Shown here one piece after another: positions 16,143-24,397 of a stretch of DNA of 64,000 nucleotides. The number at the start of each line of letters is the position of its first letter. The stretch's first letter is position 1. Under the pieces are notes generated by a model. It ran no database searches. It was not told where the DNA came from and was given only the letters and a program-made list of their open reading frames with translations. Origin of the DNA: a virus; the IMG/VR virus record IMGVR_UViG_3300032236_002285, positions 62,001-126,000 of that record; one strand, given 5' to 3'. The translations under genes were made by a program, and so were the position numbers.

Positions 16143-17237
16143 ATGAGAATTAGACGCAAGTTTTTACAACTTACAAGATATACTTATCCTTATGGTACAG
16201 AAGGATTTCTAAAGTCATATCTACCCGAAGGTACTAAAAAAGATGCCTATGGTAACTACTATCACCTGGTAGGAGAAAATCCAACAACTATGTTTACTTG
16301 TCACTTAGATACCGCTTGTTCAAAGCAGGTTAAAGTGAATCATGTCTTAGTAGGAAATACAATTAAAACTGATGGTAAAAGCATTTTAGGTGCTGATGAT
16401 AAAGCCGGTATGGTTGTTGTTCTTAACATGATTGAAAATAAAGTTCCAGGGCTTTACTATTTCTTTATAGGTGAAGAAGTTGGTTGTATTGGCTCTGGTA
16501 AATTAGCAGAGAATTGGGCTAATATTAAATTTAGTAATACTATTTCCAAAGTTGTTTCTTTTGACAGACGAAGTGATTGTTCTGTTATTACACATCAATT
16601 TTATGGTCGTTGTTGCTCTGATGAATTTGCTGAAGAGCTTTCTTTTAGATTAAATTCAACTGGTCAAAGATTAAATTTAGAACCAGATGATACAGGCGTT
16701 TTAACTGACTCGGCTCAGTTTATGGAGATTGTACCAGAGTGTACAAATATTTCTGTTGGTTATATGTATGAGCATACTACAAATGAGTGCCAAGATATTG
16801 ATTATCTTCAAAGATTATGTAAGGCTGTTTGTTTAATTGACTGGGAATCTTTACCAGTTGAAAGAGATCATACAGAAGAAGAATATGATTATGATTACTA
16901 TGATGAAGATGATTATGAATATGAGGAGGTTAAGTTTGTTGAGGATTTCTACTCATATTTTTTGGTGAATGGTAAAACTAAAAAGATGTATATATCAAGT
17001 GATGTGATTGCAAAAGAACATGATATAATTTTTAATTGGTTACAAGCTTATGGCTATTCTGAATTAGAAAGTATTGACTGGAATGGTAACTCGTTACATG
17101 TTAAAACTAGTAATGGTGCTCAAGAGTTTGTTGGAAATAGAGTTGAACTTATGGAGATGATTTCTGAACTAAGTTCAGTTCCTATGAGTAAGATTAAAGA
17201 GAATTTAAATAATGATAAGTCGGAATTAGTACTTTAA
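16143..17237 (+). CDS. M20/M28-type zinc aminopeptidase-like protein 2
   Basis: 364 residues, a paralogue of the protein at 2612. Catalytic motifs are intact: TCHLDTAC near residue 54, LGADDKAG near 82, IGEEVGC near 109 and YEHTTNE near 210. The long N-terminal domain of its paralogue is absent, while residues about 240-262 form a very acidic Asp/Glu/Tyr insertion and a further C-terminal domain of about 100 residues follows. A host-type promoter suggests early expression; the paralogue has a late-type motif. The substrate is unknown. Confidence 0.8.
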   Translation: MRIRRKFLQLTRYTYPYGTEGFLKSYLPEGTKKDAYGNYYHLVGENPTTMFTCHLDTACSKQVKVNHVLVGNTIKTDGKSILGADDKAGMVVVLNMIENKVPGLYYFFIGEEVGCIGSGKLAENWANIKFSNTISKVVSFDRRSDCSVITHQFYGRCCSDEFAEELSFRLNSTGQRLNLEPDDTGVLTDSAQFMEIVPECTNISVGYMYEHTTNECQDIDYLQRLCKAVCLIDWESLPVERDHTEEEYDYDYYDEDDYEYEEVKFVEDFYSYFLVNGKTKKMYISSDVIAKEHDIIFNWLQAYGYSELESIDWNGNSLHVKTSNGAQEFVGNRVELMEMISELSSVPMSKIKENLNNDKSELVL

Positions 17238-17238
17238 T

Positions 17239-17267
17239 AAAAAAGAGGACTTTAAGTCCTCTTTTTT
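17239..17267. terminator. Bidirectional terminator
   Basis: AAAAAAGAGGACTT and AAGTCCTCTTTTTT form a 14-bp stem with one unpaired base, between convergent genes. Confidence 0.9.
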
Positions 17268-17455
17268 TATCCTAATATCAAACCAGGTGTTTTATATTGT
17301 TTTTGAGATACAATTTCTAACATTTGGTTAGTTGATAATTCTTTTGGATTCCAACCTTTACTTTTAGAGTATTCGTTTAAGAATTTTTCTCTTAGTAAAT
17401 TTAGTTCTTGTTGTGATAAACTTGAATTTTTGATTAATTCTGAATCGTTGTTCAT
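17267..17455 (-). CDS. Small hypothetical protein (62 residues)
   Basis: Hydrophilic and helical, with GWNPKELSTNQMLEIVSQKQ near the middle, resembling small phage proteins that bind DNA or virion parts, though not assignable. It overlaps the terminator at its stop. Part of a two-gene minus-strand unit with a membrane protein. Confidence 0.6.
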   Translation of the reverse strand: MNNDSELIKNSSLSQQELNLLREKFLNEYSKSKGWNPKELSTNQMLEIVSQKQYKTPGLILG

Positions 17456-17472
17456 AAAAATTTATTTATTTT

Positions 17473-17901
17473 TTATAATAGGAATAGGTATATAAAAACT
17501 TGAGCTAGTATACCAACTGACATAGCCAAAGTTCTTTTTTTATAAGATGTTAATGGCGTAAATGGTGGAAAAGTTTTGGACTCATCTGTCCATCTTTTTG
17601 GATAAGACCTTCCGTCTAATTTATTTCTTGTGTAATAGTAAGTTCCGTTATGAAAAAAGCTAAACATAAACACCATTGAGGCTACACTGAGTATTGAAAT
17701 AATACCTAAGCTTAAAAATAAAAAACCTCCCATTGTTAATAAAACTAAAGCTCTTTGTAGATTAAATATTGGATTGATGTCAAAGTCACATACTCTTCTG
17801 CTATTATTTTCATAATGCCAGTAAAAACCTTCTCGTACACCTTCTGTTAGTGCATATCCAACCCAAATTAAATTTGATAATATAAGTGTAGTTAATATCA
17901 T
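17473..17901 (-). CDS. Hypothetical membrane protein
   Basis: 142 residues with hydrophobic segments at about 2-18, 50-85 (long enough for two spans) and 125-142. A central loop has KRWTDESKTFPPF. Not recognised; could act at the host inner membrane. A late-type motif (GTATATATAAA at 17919 on the plus strand) lies upstream, back to back with the host-type promoter of the next gene. Confidence 0.6.
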   Translation of the reverse strand: MILTTLILSNLIWVGYALTEGVREGFYWHYENNSRRVCDFDINPIFNLQRALVLLTMGGFLFLSLGIISILSVASMVFMFSFFHNGTYYYTRNKLDGRSYPKRWTDESKTFPPFTPLTSYKKRTLAMSVGILAQVFIYLFLL

Positions 17902-17915
17902 ATTCTTGATTATTT

Positions 17916-17947
17916 ATTGTATATATAAAATTTTATTTGTATCTTTG
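17916..17947 (+). promoter_or_regulatory. Host-type promoter; near-leaderless start
   Basis: ATTG at 17916 and TATCTTTG at 17940-17947, about 20 bp apart. The transcription start expected about seven bases beyond the -7 box falls next to the ATG at 17952. Confidence 0.6.
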
Positions 17948-17951
17948 TATC

Positions 17952-18425
17952 ATGTTAGAAATGAAAGGCATATTAGAATTTGACCCAGTTAACGTCACCA
18001 AGAAGCACTTAGCTCAGTCTTCTTGGAAGAGAACTGCTATGGTTCGTTTTGATTGTGACCTTTGGGAATACTATGCTTGGTTTCTTCAAAAAAGATTCAA
18101 CTTAAAGTTAAATAAGCCTTTAAGAGGAACCCACTTAACTATCATTAACGATAGATTTGAATCTGATGAATTATATGCTCAAGCTCGTCAATTATTTCAT
18201 GGTAAAGAAATTACCGTGCAATATGACCCTTCTAAAATAAGAGCAAATAATAAAGGTCACTGGTGGATAAATGCTGATAGTGCAGATGCTAGAAATATTA
18301 GAAGTGTAATAGGATTAGATCCTAATCCTTACTTTGGTTTCCACATCACTATTGGTTTGGCTACTCACTTGCAATTAGAACACTCTAAATATATCTTAGA
18401 TCAATGTATAAGATTCAACCTGTAA
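17952..18425 (+). CDS. 2H phosphoesterase, candidate anti-CBASS protein (Acb1-like)
   Basis: 157 residues from ATG 17952; an in-frame TTG at 17937 lies inside the promoter. Two HxT motifs, H61-L-T-I and H131-I-T-I, are 70 residues apart with a small alpha/beta domain between, as in 2H phosphoesterases. T4 Acb1 (57B) is a single-domain protein of similar size with the same two motifs and cleaves cyclic nucleotide signals of CBASS and related defences. LigT-like RNA 2',3'-cyclic phosphodiesterase activity is the alternative. The host-type promoter fits an early counter-defence gene. Family likely; exact substrate inferred. Confidence 0.65.
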   Translation: MLEMKGILEFDPVNVTKKHLAQSSWKRTAMVRFDCDLWEYYAWFLQKRFNLKLNKPLRGTHLTIINDRFESDELYAQARQLFHGKEITVQYDPSKIRANNKGHWWINADSADARNIRSVIGLDPNPYFGFHITIGLATHLQLEHSKYILDQCIRFNL

Positions 18426-18892
18426 TAGATCATATTCAGAAAGCATATGGATTTGAAATTGTCCCTTGTTCAATACCAAGGGACAATTTTCAATATTTTA
18501 AAATGTTTGTTTATTTATTTATACTTGATAAAGTAAGCAAGAGGTTGTTCTTCTTTTTAAGAGATAAAGTTTCACCTATTAGATATTTAGATGAAAGACC
18601 AAATAAAGAACTTTGGTTTTGTAAAAAAAATTCAAATGGTAAAGTTTTAATGGAAGTTGAGATAAAGCCTATTCTAGTTTCAGCGTGTATTTATACAACA
18701 GATTATAAGAATATATTTAAACCAACCTGTGGAAATTATAAAGTAAAGTTATATTTACAAGGTCAAGGTGAAATAATGACTTTTCCTCTAAATCATATTA
18801 GAGGTATTGAAAATATAGATGCTCATTTTAGTGATGTTCTGGAGTTGAAAGAGATATTAAGAGATTATAAATTAAAAAATATTCTAAACTAA
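18404..18892 (+). CDS. Hypothetical protein
   Basis: 162 residues, beta-rich with a hydrophobic YFKMFVYLFILDKVSKRLFFFL stretch near residue 30 that may be buried strands rather than a membrane span. It overlaps the end of the 2H phosphoesterase gene by 22 bases and touches the next start, so it belongs to the same early operon. The C-terminus RDYKLKNILN resembles the short motif shared by several other proteins here. Confidence 0.6.
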   Translation: MYKIQPVIDHIQKAYGFEIVPCSIPRDNFQYFKMFVYLFILDKVSKRLFFFLRDKVSPIRYLDERPNKELWFCKKNSNGKVLMEVEIKPILVSACIYTTDYKNIFKPTCGNYKVKLYLQGQGEIMTFPLNHIRGIENIDAHFSDVLELKEILRDYKLKNILN

Positions 18893-19242
18893 TGGATGAC
18901 TTCTTTGATAGTTTTAAGGGTAAACCAAAACACGATCATAAAGTCAGAGTAGTTCACTTTAAGAAAGAACCTTTTGATATTTATATTGGTCGTCTTCCAA
19001 ATGGTAAATATAACAAATGGGCCTACCCAAAAGAACTGCGTGAAAGCTTTCCAGAAGGTACTCCTCGAAAAGTTATTGTAGATGCTTATGAACAATATCT
19101 TCTTTCTAATGAAGAACTAATGAATGATTTACATGAACTAAAAGATAAAGTTCTTGGTTGTTGGTGTAAAAATGAAGGTGGTGGTGGTAAATCTTGCCAC
19201 GGTGACATACTTGTTAAATGGGTTAAGAAAACTTGTAACTAA
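18892..19242 (+). CDS. DUF4326 family protein
   Basis: 116 residues. The pattern VRVVHFKKEPFDIYIGRLPNG, WAYPKELR, YEQYLLSNEEL, LKDKVLGCWCKN and CHGDILVKW is the complete DUF4326 domain, including the C-W-C and C-H-G-D positions that may bind zinc. Function is unknown, but the domain is frequent in phages. It shares its first base with the preceding stop. Confidence 0.8.
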   Translation: MDDFFDSFKGKPKHDHKVRVVHFKKEPFDIYIGRLPNGKYNKWAYPKELRESFPEGTPRKVIVDAYEQYLLSNEELMNDLHELKDKVLGCWCKNEGGGGKSCHGDILVKWVKKTCN

Positions 19243-19268
19243 AATTTGATATAATCAATATCAAATTT
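19242..19268. repeat. Perfect 11-bp inverted repeat upstream of the glycosylase gene
   Basis: AAATTTGATAT, five-base spacer AATCA, ATATCAAATTT. It lies immediately after the DUF4326 gene and seven bases before the Fpg/Nei start. There is no T run, so an operator is as likely as a weak terminator. Confidence 0.7.
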
Positions 19269-19275
19269 ATATCAG

Positions 19276-20061
19276 ATGCCAGAACTAGCAGAAATCAAAA
19301 TAATGTCCGATTATATTAATCATCATAGTAAGGACAGAACATTCAAAAAAATATATCACGTTGAAAAGGGTAACATACCCGTTGACTCAAATCTAATTGA
19401 AAACTTCAAAGTAGAAGCTGTTTCTAATGGTAAAGAGTTAGTTCTAAGGGTCTATCATGATGATGCCGATCTTAAATTCTCAATATTTATGGGTATGTCT
19501 GGTAATTGGCTATTTACGCCAACTGAAAGTTGGTCTGATAGAAAGTTCACCAGAATGAGATTAGATACAACTGATGGTAACTCACTTTTACTTTATGGTC
19601 TTTATATGGGTCCTAAATATCGTTTAGGTGGCTTTACTGGTGTTAAGAGAGGCTTTGATCCAACTAAAGAATTTGATAGCTTCAAAAAAGAAGTTATTTC
19701 TAATTTAGATAAAAAGGTATTTGACAAACCTATCTGTGAGGCTTTATTAGACCAAAAATACTTCAATGGCATCGGTAACTATTTAAGAAGTACAATACTT
19801 TATTACTTAGATGTTAATCCATTTGAACAAGCAAGAAAAGTTATCAAGGATTTTCCTAATGTTTTAGACTTATGTAAGGATATTCCATTAATGGCTTATA
19901 AATTAAATGGTGGTCAGTTAGCTGATTGGAAGAATCCTTTTGATAGTGACTTTGAAGAGTTCAAAAAGTGGGTATTTTATCAAAAAGGCATTTCTTGTAA
20001 GGATAAAACAGGTAGAACTTTTTGGTATAATGAAAAGTGGAAAGATGATTGTCCATACTAA
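19276..20061 (+). CDS. Fpg/Nei-family DNA glycosylase
   Basis: 261 residues. It starts MPELAEIK, giving the catalytic Pro2 and Glu3 of formamidopyrimidine/endonuclease VIII glycosylases. NGKELVL near residue 55 holds the conserved Lys, and DQKYFNGIGNYLRSTILY near 165 is the helix-two-turn-helix. The C-terminal CKDKTGRTFWYNEKWKDDCPY keeps the DNA-binding Arg, but the classical four-Cys zinc finger is incomplete. It should excise oxidised bases and nick the AP site. Confidence 0.88.
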   Translation: MPELAEIKIMSDYINHHSKDRTFKKIYHVEKGNIPVDSNLIENFKVEAVSNGKELVLRVYHDDADLKFSIFMGMSGNWLFTPTESWSDRKFTRMRLDTTDGNSLLLYGLYMGPKYRLGGFTGVKRGFDPTKEFDSFKKEVISNLDKKVFDKPICEALLDQKYFNGIGNYLRSTILYYLDVNPFEQARKVIKDFPNVLDLCKDIPLMAYKLNGGQLADWKNPFDSDFEEFKKWVFYQKGISCKDKTGRTFWYNEKWKDDCPY

Positions 20062-20092
20062 AACATATTTACAATAATTAATATAATAATTG

Positions 20093-20572
20093 ATGTTTGA
20101 TAAAAATTTCAATATTATACATGGTGATAGAGTGTCTGGTAGAACTCAGTTTATACTCACTATATCTAGAATTTTCAATGAGTCAGGTGTTAAACTTTTC
20201 TTTTTAGCTTGTGCTGGTGATAATATTGATAGTTCTCCTTTTGACGATTATAGAATAATAAACACATTTGATGAGGTTAATAATCAAAAAGTTATAGAGG
20301 TTATTAAAGAACTAACAGATAAAAAGAAATATAATTTCCTAATTATAGATGATATTGACTATTTACCAAAATCTTGTTTAGATTTATTATCGAATATAGA
20401 TGTAATTAAAATAGCAACTTGTCTAACAGATAATTGTAAAAAATTACCAGAAGAATCAAACTTTTATAATATTAATGATGTTAGTGACTTATCTGATATC
20501 AATGATTTTATAAAGGGTATAATTAGAAATCAAAAAATAAATTCAGTATTAAAAGATGATAAAAGCAGATAA
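20093..20572 (+). CDS. P-loop-like ATPase with K-to-R change
   Basis: 159 residues from ATG 20093 (an in-frame TTG precedes). IIHGDRVSGRTQF near residue 9 has Walker A spacing but Arg replaces Lys; YNFLIIDDIDYLP near 80 is a good Walker B. It resembles a minimal RecA/AAA core. C-terminus RNQKINSVLKDDKSR parallels the protein at 15568. It overlaps the thymidylate synthase start by 17 bases. Confidence 0.5.
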   Translation: MFDKNFNIIHGDRVSGRTQFILTISRIFNESGVKLFFLACAGDNIDSSPFDDYRIINTFDEVNNQKVIEVIKELTDKKKYNFLIIDDIDYLPKSCLDLLSNIDVIKIATCLTDNCKKLPEESNFYNINDVSDLSDINDFIKGIIRNQKINSVLKDDKSR

Positions 20573-21395
20573 GTATTACATTGACAATCTTAAAAGAATT
20601 GTCTATGGAGATGGTGATGGTACTTGGGATGAAAATCCAAGACCAAAATATGCCGATGGTCAACCTGGTCATAGTAAATTTATAACCCAAGTTTTTGAAG
20701 AATATGATATTTCAAAAGGTGAGTTTCCAATTACTACATTAAGAAACACCGCAATTAAAACCGGTATTAGAGAAGTGCTTTGGATTTATCAAAAACAATC
20801 TAACTCATTAGAAGTTGCTAGAGAAATGGGTATCAATTGGTGGGATGAATGGAATGTTGGTGATGAAACAATTGGTCAAAGATATGGAGCAACGGTTCAA
20901 AGATATGACCTAATGAATAAGTTATTAAAATCGTTAAAGGATGATCCTTTTTCAAGAAGACATATTATGAATATGTATCAAGAGTCAGATATGGCTGAAA
21001 CTAAAGGTTTACATCCTTGTGCTTATGAAACTATGTGGTCTGTTAGAAGAGTTGATGGTGATTTTTATTTAGATTTAACATTAAACCAAAGAAGTAACGA
21101 CTACATTATGGCTGGATATATAAACAAAATTCAGTATGTGGCTTTACAAATGATGGTAGCTTCTCACTTATGTTATAAAGTAGGTAAGTTCTGTCATTTT
21201 GTTCAGAACCTACATGTTTATGATAGACACTTTGAAGCAGCATCTGAGTTGTTAAATAGAACACCATTAGATAAACAACCTATGATTGAATTAACTTCTA
21301 ATAAGTCATTTTATGATTTTATGGTAGATGATTTTAGAATTATAGATACTGATGGTATTAAAAAAATAGAAAGTAAGTTAGAAATAGCTATATAA
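20556..21395 (+). CDS. thyA: Thymidylate synthase
   Basis: 279 residues. Catalytic Cys155 lies in GLHPCAYETMW; SRRHIMNMY supplies the phosphate-binding Arg pair; NQRSNDYIMAGYINKIQY and VQNLHVYDRH are the folate and dUMP contacts. It converts dUMP and methylene-tetrahydrofolate to dTMP. With NrdA and a MazG-like protein in this window it forms the nucleotide supply of the phage. The usual H-x-Y-x-N-H ends Asp-Arg-His here (HVYDRH), and the N in the family's NxxQ pattern is as seen. Confidence 0.93.
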   Translation: MIKADKYYIDNLKRIVYGDGDGTWDENPRPKYADGQPGHSKFITQVFEEYDISKGEFPITTLRNTAIKTGIREVLWIYQKQSNSLEVAREMGINWWDEWNVGDETIGQRYGATVQRYDLMNKLLKSLKDDPFSRRHIMNMYQESDMAETKGLHPCAYETMWSVRRVDGDFYLDLTLNQRSNDYIMAGYINKIQYVALQMMVASHLCYKVGKFCHFVQNLHVYDRHFEAASELLNRTPLDKQPMIELTSNKSFYDFMVDDFRIIDTDGIKKIESKLEIAI

Positions 21396-21409
21396 AAATA
21401 TTTATAAAA

Positions 21410-21883
21410 ATGGGAAGATATGATAATTTAGTTAGTCAGATTCAAAGTATAGAAGTTGAACAGATTAAAGACTGGGATTCTAATACTGATCCGGCTATGA
21501 AAATAGTAGAAGAACAAAAAGTCTATATTTGGATGAGGCTTTATCTAAAAGAAGAATCTAATGTTGAAATTGGTGATGATATTATGATGACTTATACACC
21601 AAGTGGTGAGAAGTTGGAAACTAAGTTTATTTGTTACGGTAAAACTGATATGGGTAAGGATCATGATGATGAGATTATTAACTATAATCCAGAAGATGAT
21701 AAAAAAGTTCTTTGTTTAATGGTGGATCAAGAAAAGATTAATAAAGGAACTGATATACCATTTATTAGAACTTTATTTAAGAATTGCGCACACTATCAAG
21801 AACAATTATTTAAAAGAAGTGAATTACTATTCATGAATAACAGAACTGGTGAGAGTTTAGAATATTTTGATTGTGATTATTAA
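21410..21883 (+). CDS. Hypothetical protein
   Basis: 157 residues, acidic, mixed alpha/beta, with MxxTYTPSGEKLETKF near the centre. Not recognised. It lies 14 bases after ThyA and probably shares its transcript. Confidence 0.6.
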   Translation: MGRYDNLVSQIQSIEVEQIKDWDSNTDPAMKIVEEQKVYIWMRLYLKEESNVEIGDDIMMTYTPSGEKLETKFICYGKTDMGKDHDDEIINYNPEDDKKVLCLMVDQEKINKGTDIPFIRTLFKNCAHYQEQLFKRSELLFMNNRTGESLEYFDCDY

Positions 21884-21910
21884 AAAGTAAAAAAGTGATT
21901 TTTATAATAT

Positions 21911-21919
21911 AATATATAC
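21911..21919 (+). promoter_or_regulatory. Late-type promoter motif AATATATAC
   Basis: It lies 24 bases before a gene with the capsid-targeting N-terminus. Confidence 0.6.
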
Positions 21920-21943
21920 ATTATAAAAATTAACAGATCTAAT

Positions 21944-22465
21944 ATGAGATATTTAAAAACTTATGAATCATTTCAAGTAAATGAAGAATTGTTTGGTGGT
22001 GCTAAATTACCTTCAAGAGAAGAATTGAAAAAACTAATGGATGAGGCTAGAAATAAACCAGAGTATAAACAAGCTTTTGCTAATTTAGATTCTGAGTTGA
22101 GTAAACTATCACCTGAAGCTAAGGCTGATTTAAAAGAACTTTCAACTAAAAGTCCTGAAGAAATTAAACAAGAACTTCCTGATTCAGTAGAAAAAGAAAT
22201 GACAAACGAAAGTCTTATTCTTGAAGAAATAGATTGGAAAAATATTGCTTCTAAATTCTTTAAGGGTTTAGGTATCTTAACCGTATCTAGTGGATTGATA
22301 TCATCTATAATCGCTGTAATTAAAATGAGTATTACAGGTTCTGGTTATTCTGAATTATTTGGATCACAAGCAGGTCACGTTGCTGGTATGGGAATGGTTA
22401 CTATGTTATGTGCCCTTATTCCAATGGCAATCTCTATCTTATTAGAACCTAAAGAAGCACGTTAA
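21944..22465 (+). CDS. Capsid-targeted membrane-active protein candidate
   Basis: 173 residues beginning MRYLKTYESFQVNEEL: the shared tag with a V-N-E site at residues 12-14. A helical, charged middle region follows, then two hydrophobic helices at about 108-128 and 145-166. If packaged and cut after Glu14 it would enter the cell with DNA and could insert in the inner membrane. No homologous family is recognised. Confidence 0.7.
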   Translation: MRYLKTYESFQVNEELFGGAKLPSREELKKLMDEARNKPEYKQAFANLDSELSKLSPEAKADLKELSTKSPEEIKQELPDSVEKEMTNESLILEEIDWKNIASKFFKGLGILTVSSGLISSIIAVIKMSITGSGYSELFGSQAGHVAGMGMVTMLCALIPMAISILLEPKEAR

Positions 22466-22486
22466 TTTTAATTAATTTAATATAAT

Positions 22487-22517
22487 AAAAAAGAGTGAGA
22501 ATTAATTCTCACTCTTT
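22487..22517. terminator. Bidirectional terminator
   Basis: AAAAGAGTGAGAA and TTCTCACTCTTTT form a 13-bp stem with a TTAA loop between convergent genes. Confidence 0.9.
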
Positions 22518-22732
22518 TCTTTTTGTTCTTTGTAGTATTGCTTAGCTAATTCATCTAATCCACTCATTTTTAATGAGAAATTAGAAGTAAAGTAAGCAAT
22601 TACTAAAGCAAAGATATCAAATAAAGGATTTGCCATATCAGCTTTAAATCCAGCTAATAAAAAAATACCAAAAGTTATTGCGATTCCACAGATGTGAAAC
22701 ATTGCTTTGTAGTTGTTGAAGAAAAATTTCAT
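22502..22732 (-). CDS. Small two-span membrane protein
   Basis: 76 residues with hydrophobic segments at about 10-29 and 35-54 and a charged C-terminal tail (KQYYKEQKEKSEN). Size and topology are holin-like, but no lysis enzyme is adjacent, so holin is only one option. Confidence 0.55.
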   Translation of the reverse strand: MKFFFNNYKAMFHICGIAITFGIFLLAGFKADMANPLFDIFALVIAYFTSNFSLKMSGLDELAKQYYKEQKEKSEN

Positions 22733-22858
22733 AATTGTAGTGATTATTTTGTTTATTTATTACTCAACAAAGATATGACATTTTATTTAAAATACAAAAT
22801 AAAATAACTTTTTTATAAAAATATTCTATAATTAGAGTAAAAATATAAAAATGATGAA

Positions 22859-24385
22859 ATGTTAATTGAAACACAATATTTAACAAATAGTAAGAAATTA
22901 GTAGTTAGTTACGTTGATAAAAGTGGTGATATAAAGCTTAAATATTATAATTGGGACAATCCAATGAAATATGTTGCTTGTGAAGACAGCGATCCACTTA
23001 GACACCCTGAGTTTAAATCTTGGGATGGTAAACACGTTAAGCAAGTAGAAGTAAATCAACCTGATAGATATGCTATCTATGAATTTTTAGATGGCTTGCC
23101 TGAATCAGAAAAAAATGAAATCTTTGAATTTAATCTTCCTAAGATTTACTTTATAGATATTGAAACTGAAATCGTTGATGGTTTCCCTGAAGCAGCTGAT
23201 GTTAAAGATGTTAATGGTAATGTAACTAAAGAAGGTGCTTCAACACAAGTTCTTTCTATCTCTATTGTTTATGATGATAAAATCATTCTTCTTGGTTTGA
23301 AAGAAATGCCAGAGGAAATGCAAGATAGAATTATCACTAATACTAATAAATACTTTGAAAAGTTTGGCACTGAGTATAAATTCAAATATATCAAATATGA
23401 TGATGAATTTGATATGTTGTATGCTTTCTTTTATAAGATGATTCCTAAGATGCCTATCTTAACTGGTTGGAACTTCTTAAAATATGACTGGTTATATTTA
23501 GTAAATCGTTCAAGAAAAATTTCAAAATGGGCTAATGGTAAAGAATATAAAATTGACCCAGCTGTTTCTTCTTTAACAAAAAGAATGAACAAGATTTGGT
23601 CAACTGAATTTGAAGTACCGGCACATCGAATGATTTTTGACTATATGCAGTTGTATGAAATCTGTGATACTTCTATTAAAGTAAAAGAATCATCATCATT
23701 AGACTTCGTTGCTAATAAACTGGTGGGTGTTGAAAAGATTAAGTATAATGGATCTTTACAGAAATTATATGAAGATGACTTTGAAACATTTATGTACTAT
23801 AACGCTGTCGATAGTGTACTTGTTCAAAAAATACATGATGCTCGTAACTATATCTCAATCATTTACGCGATTTCATCATTAGCTCAAATCAGAATTATTG
23901 ACGTTGTTTCTCAGATGAATAATGCGTTAGGTTCTTTGGCTATTACAGAAGGTGTTTTAAGAAATAGATTCCGTAAGATGGATAACATTGTTCTTTTCCG
24001 AGATGAGAAAGGAGATGCTGAATCTACAATTGCTGGTGGTTGGGTTAAGGATCCTGTAGTTGGTATGAATCAGTGGTGTGTGACCTATGACTTTGCGTCA
24101 CTTTATCCAACAACTCAAAGACAATTTTACATTGCACCAGAAACATTTGTTGGTCTTCAAGATGAAAAAGATAAATCTAAGTGTACAAATGGTAGACCAA
24201 TTGATTTAACTAAGCACGTTCTTTGTGTGAATGGTGTTGTATTTGAAAAGAGAAAATCGCCTACTTTGCTTATGCTCGAAGATGTTTATGCTGATAGAAA
24301 GAAAGCTAAGAAAGTGATGATGGATAAGAAAGAAGATTTGAAAAAAATAATGGATGAGATTAAACAATTAGAAGCAGAAATATAA
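22859..24385 (+). CDS. 43: Family B DNA polymerase, N-terminal half (split gp43)
   Basis: 508 residues. The 3'-5' exonuclease motifs are present: FIDIETE near residue 98, NFLKYDW near 206 and YNAVDSV near 320. The polymerase domain starts with motif A, DFASLYPTTQ near 411. The frame stops within the finger helices, before motif B (K-x3-NSxYG) and motif C (DTD). The stop codon lies inside a strong terminator, and no C-terminal half follows in this window. T4-type phages with gp43 in two subunits are known among Aeromonas phages, so the second half is probably encoded elsewhere and the halves assemble. Confidence 0.88.
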   Translation: MLIETQYLTNSKKLVVSYVDKSGDIKLKYYNWDNPMKYVACEDSDPLRHPEFKSWDGKHVKQVEVNQPDRYAIYEFLDGLPESEKNEIFEFNLPKIYFIDIETEIVDGFPEAADVKDVNGNVTKEGASTQVLSISIVYDDKIILLGLKEMPEEMQDRIITNTNKYFEKFGTEYKFKYIKYDDEFDMLYAFFYKMIPKMPILTGWNFLKYDWLYLVNRSRKISKWANGKEYKIDPAVSSLTKRMNKIWSTEFEVPAHRMIFDYMQLYEICDTSIKVKESSSLDFVANKLVGVEKIKYNGSLQKLYEDDFETFMYYNAVDSVLVQKIHDARNYISIIYAISSLAQIRIIDVVSQMNNALGSLAITEGVLRNRFRKMDNIVLFRDEKGDAESTIAGGWVKDPVVGMNQWCVTYDFASLYPTTQRQFYIAPETFVGLQDEKDKSKCTNGRPIDLTKHVLCVNGVVFEKRKSPTLLMLEDVYADRKKAKKVMMDKKEDLKKIMDEIKQLEAEI

Positions 24386-24397
24386 TTTCTGCTTTTT
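24372..24397 (+). terminator. Terminator overlapping the polymerase stop codon
   Basis: AAGCAGAAAT, ATA, ATTTCTGCTT followed by six T. The last codons and the TAA are part of the stem-loop, which shows this is a settled gene end and not a recent frameshift. Confidence 0.9.

Noticed and set aside
22502-22732. Definite holin
   Set aside because: Two membrane spans and small size fit, but no endolysin or spanin is adjacent, so only a neutral membrane-protein label is given.
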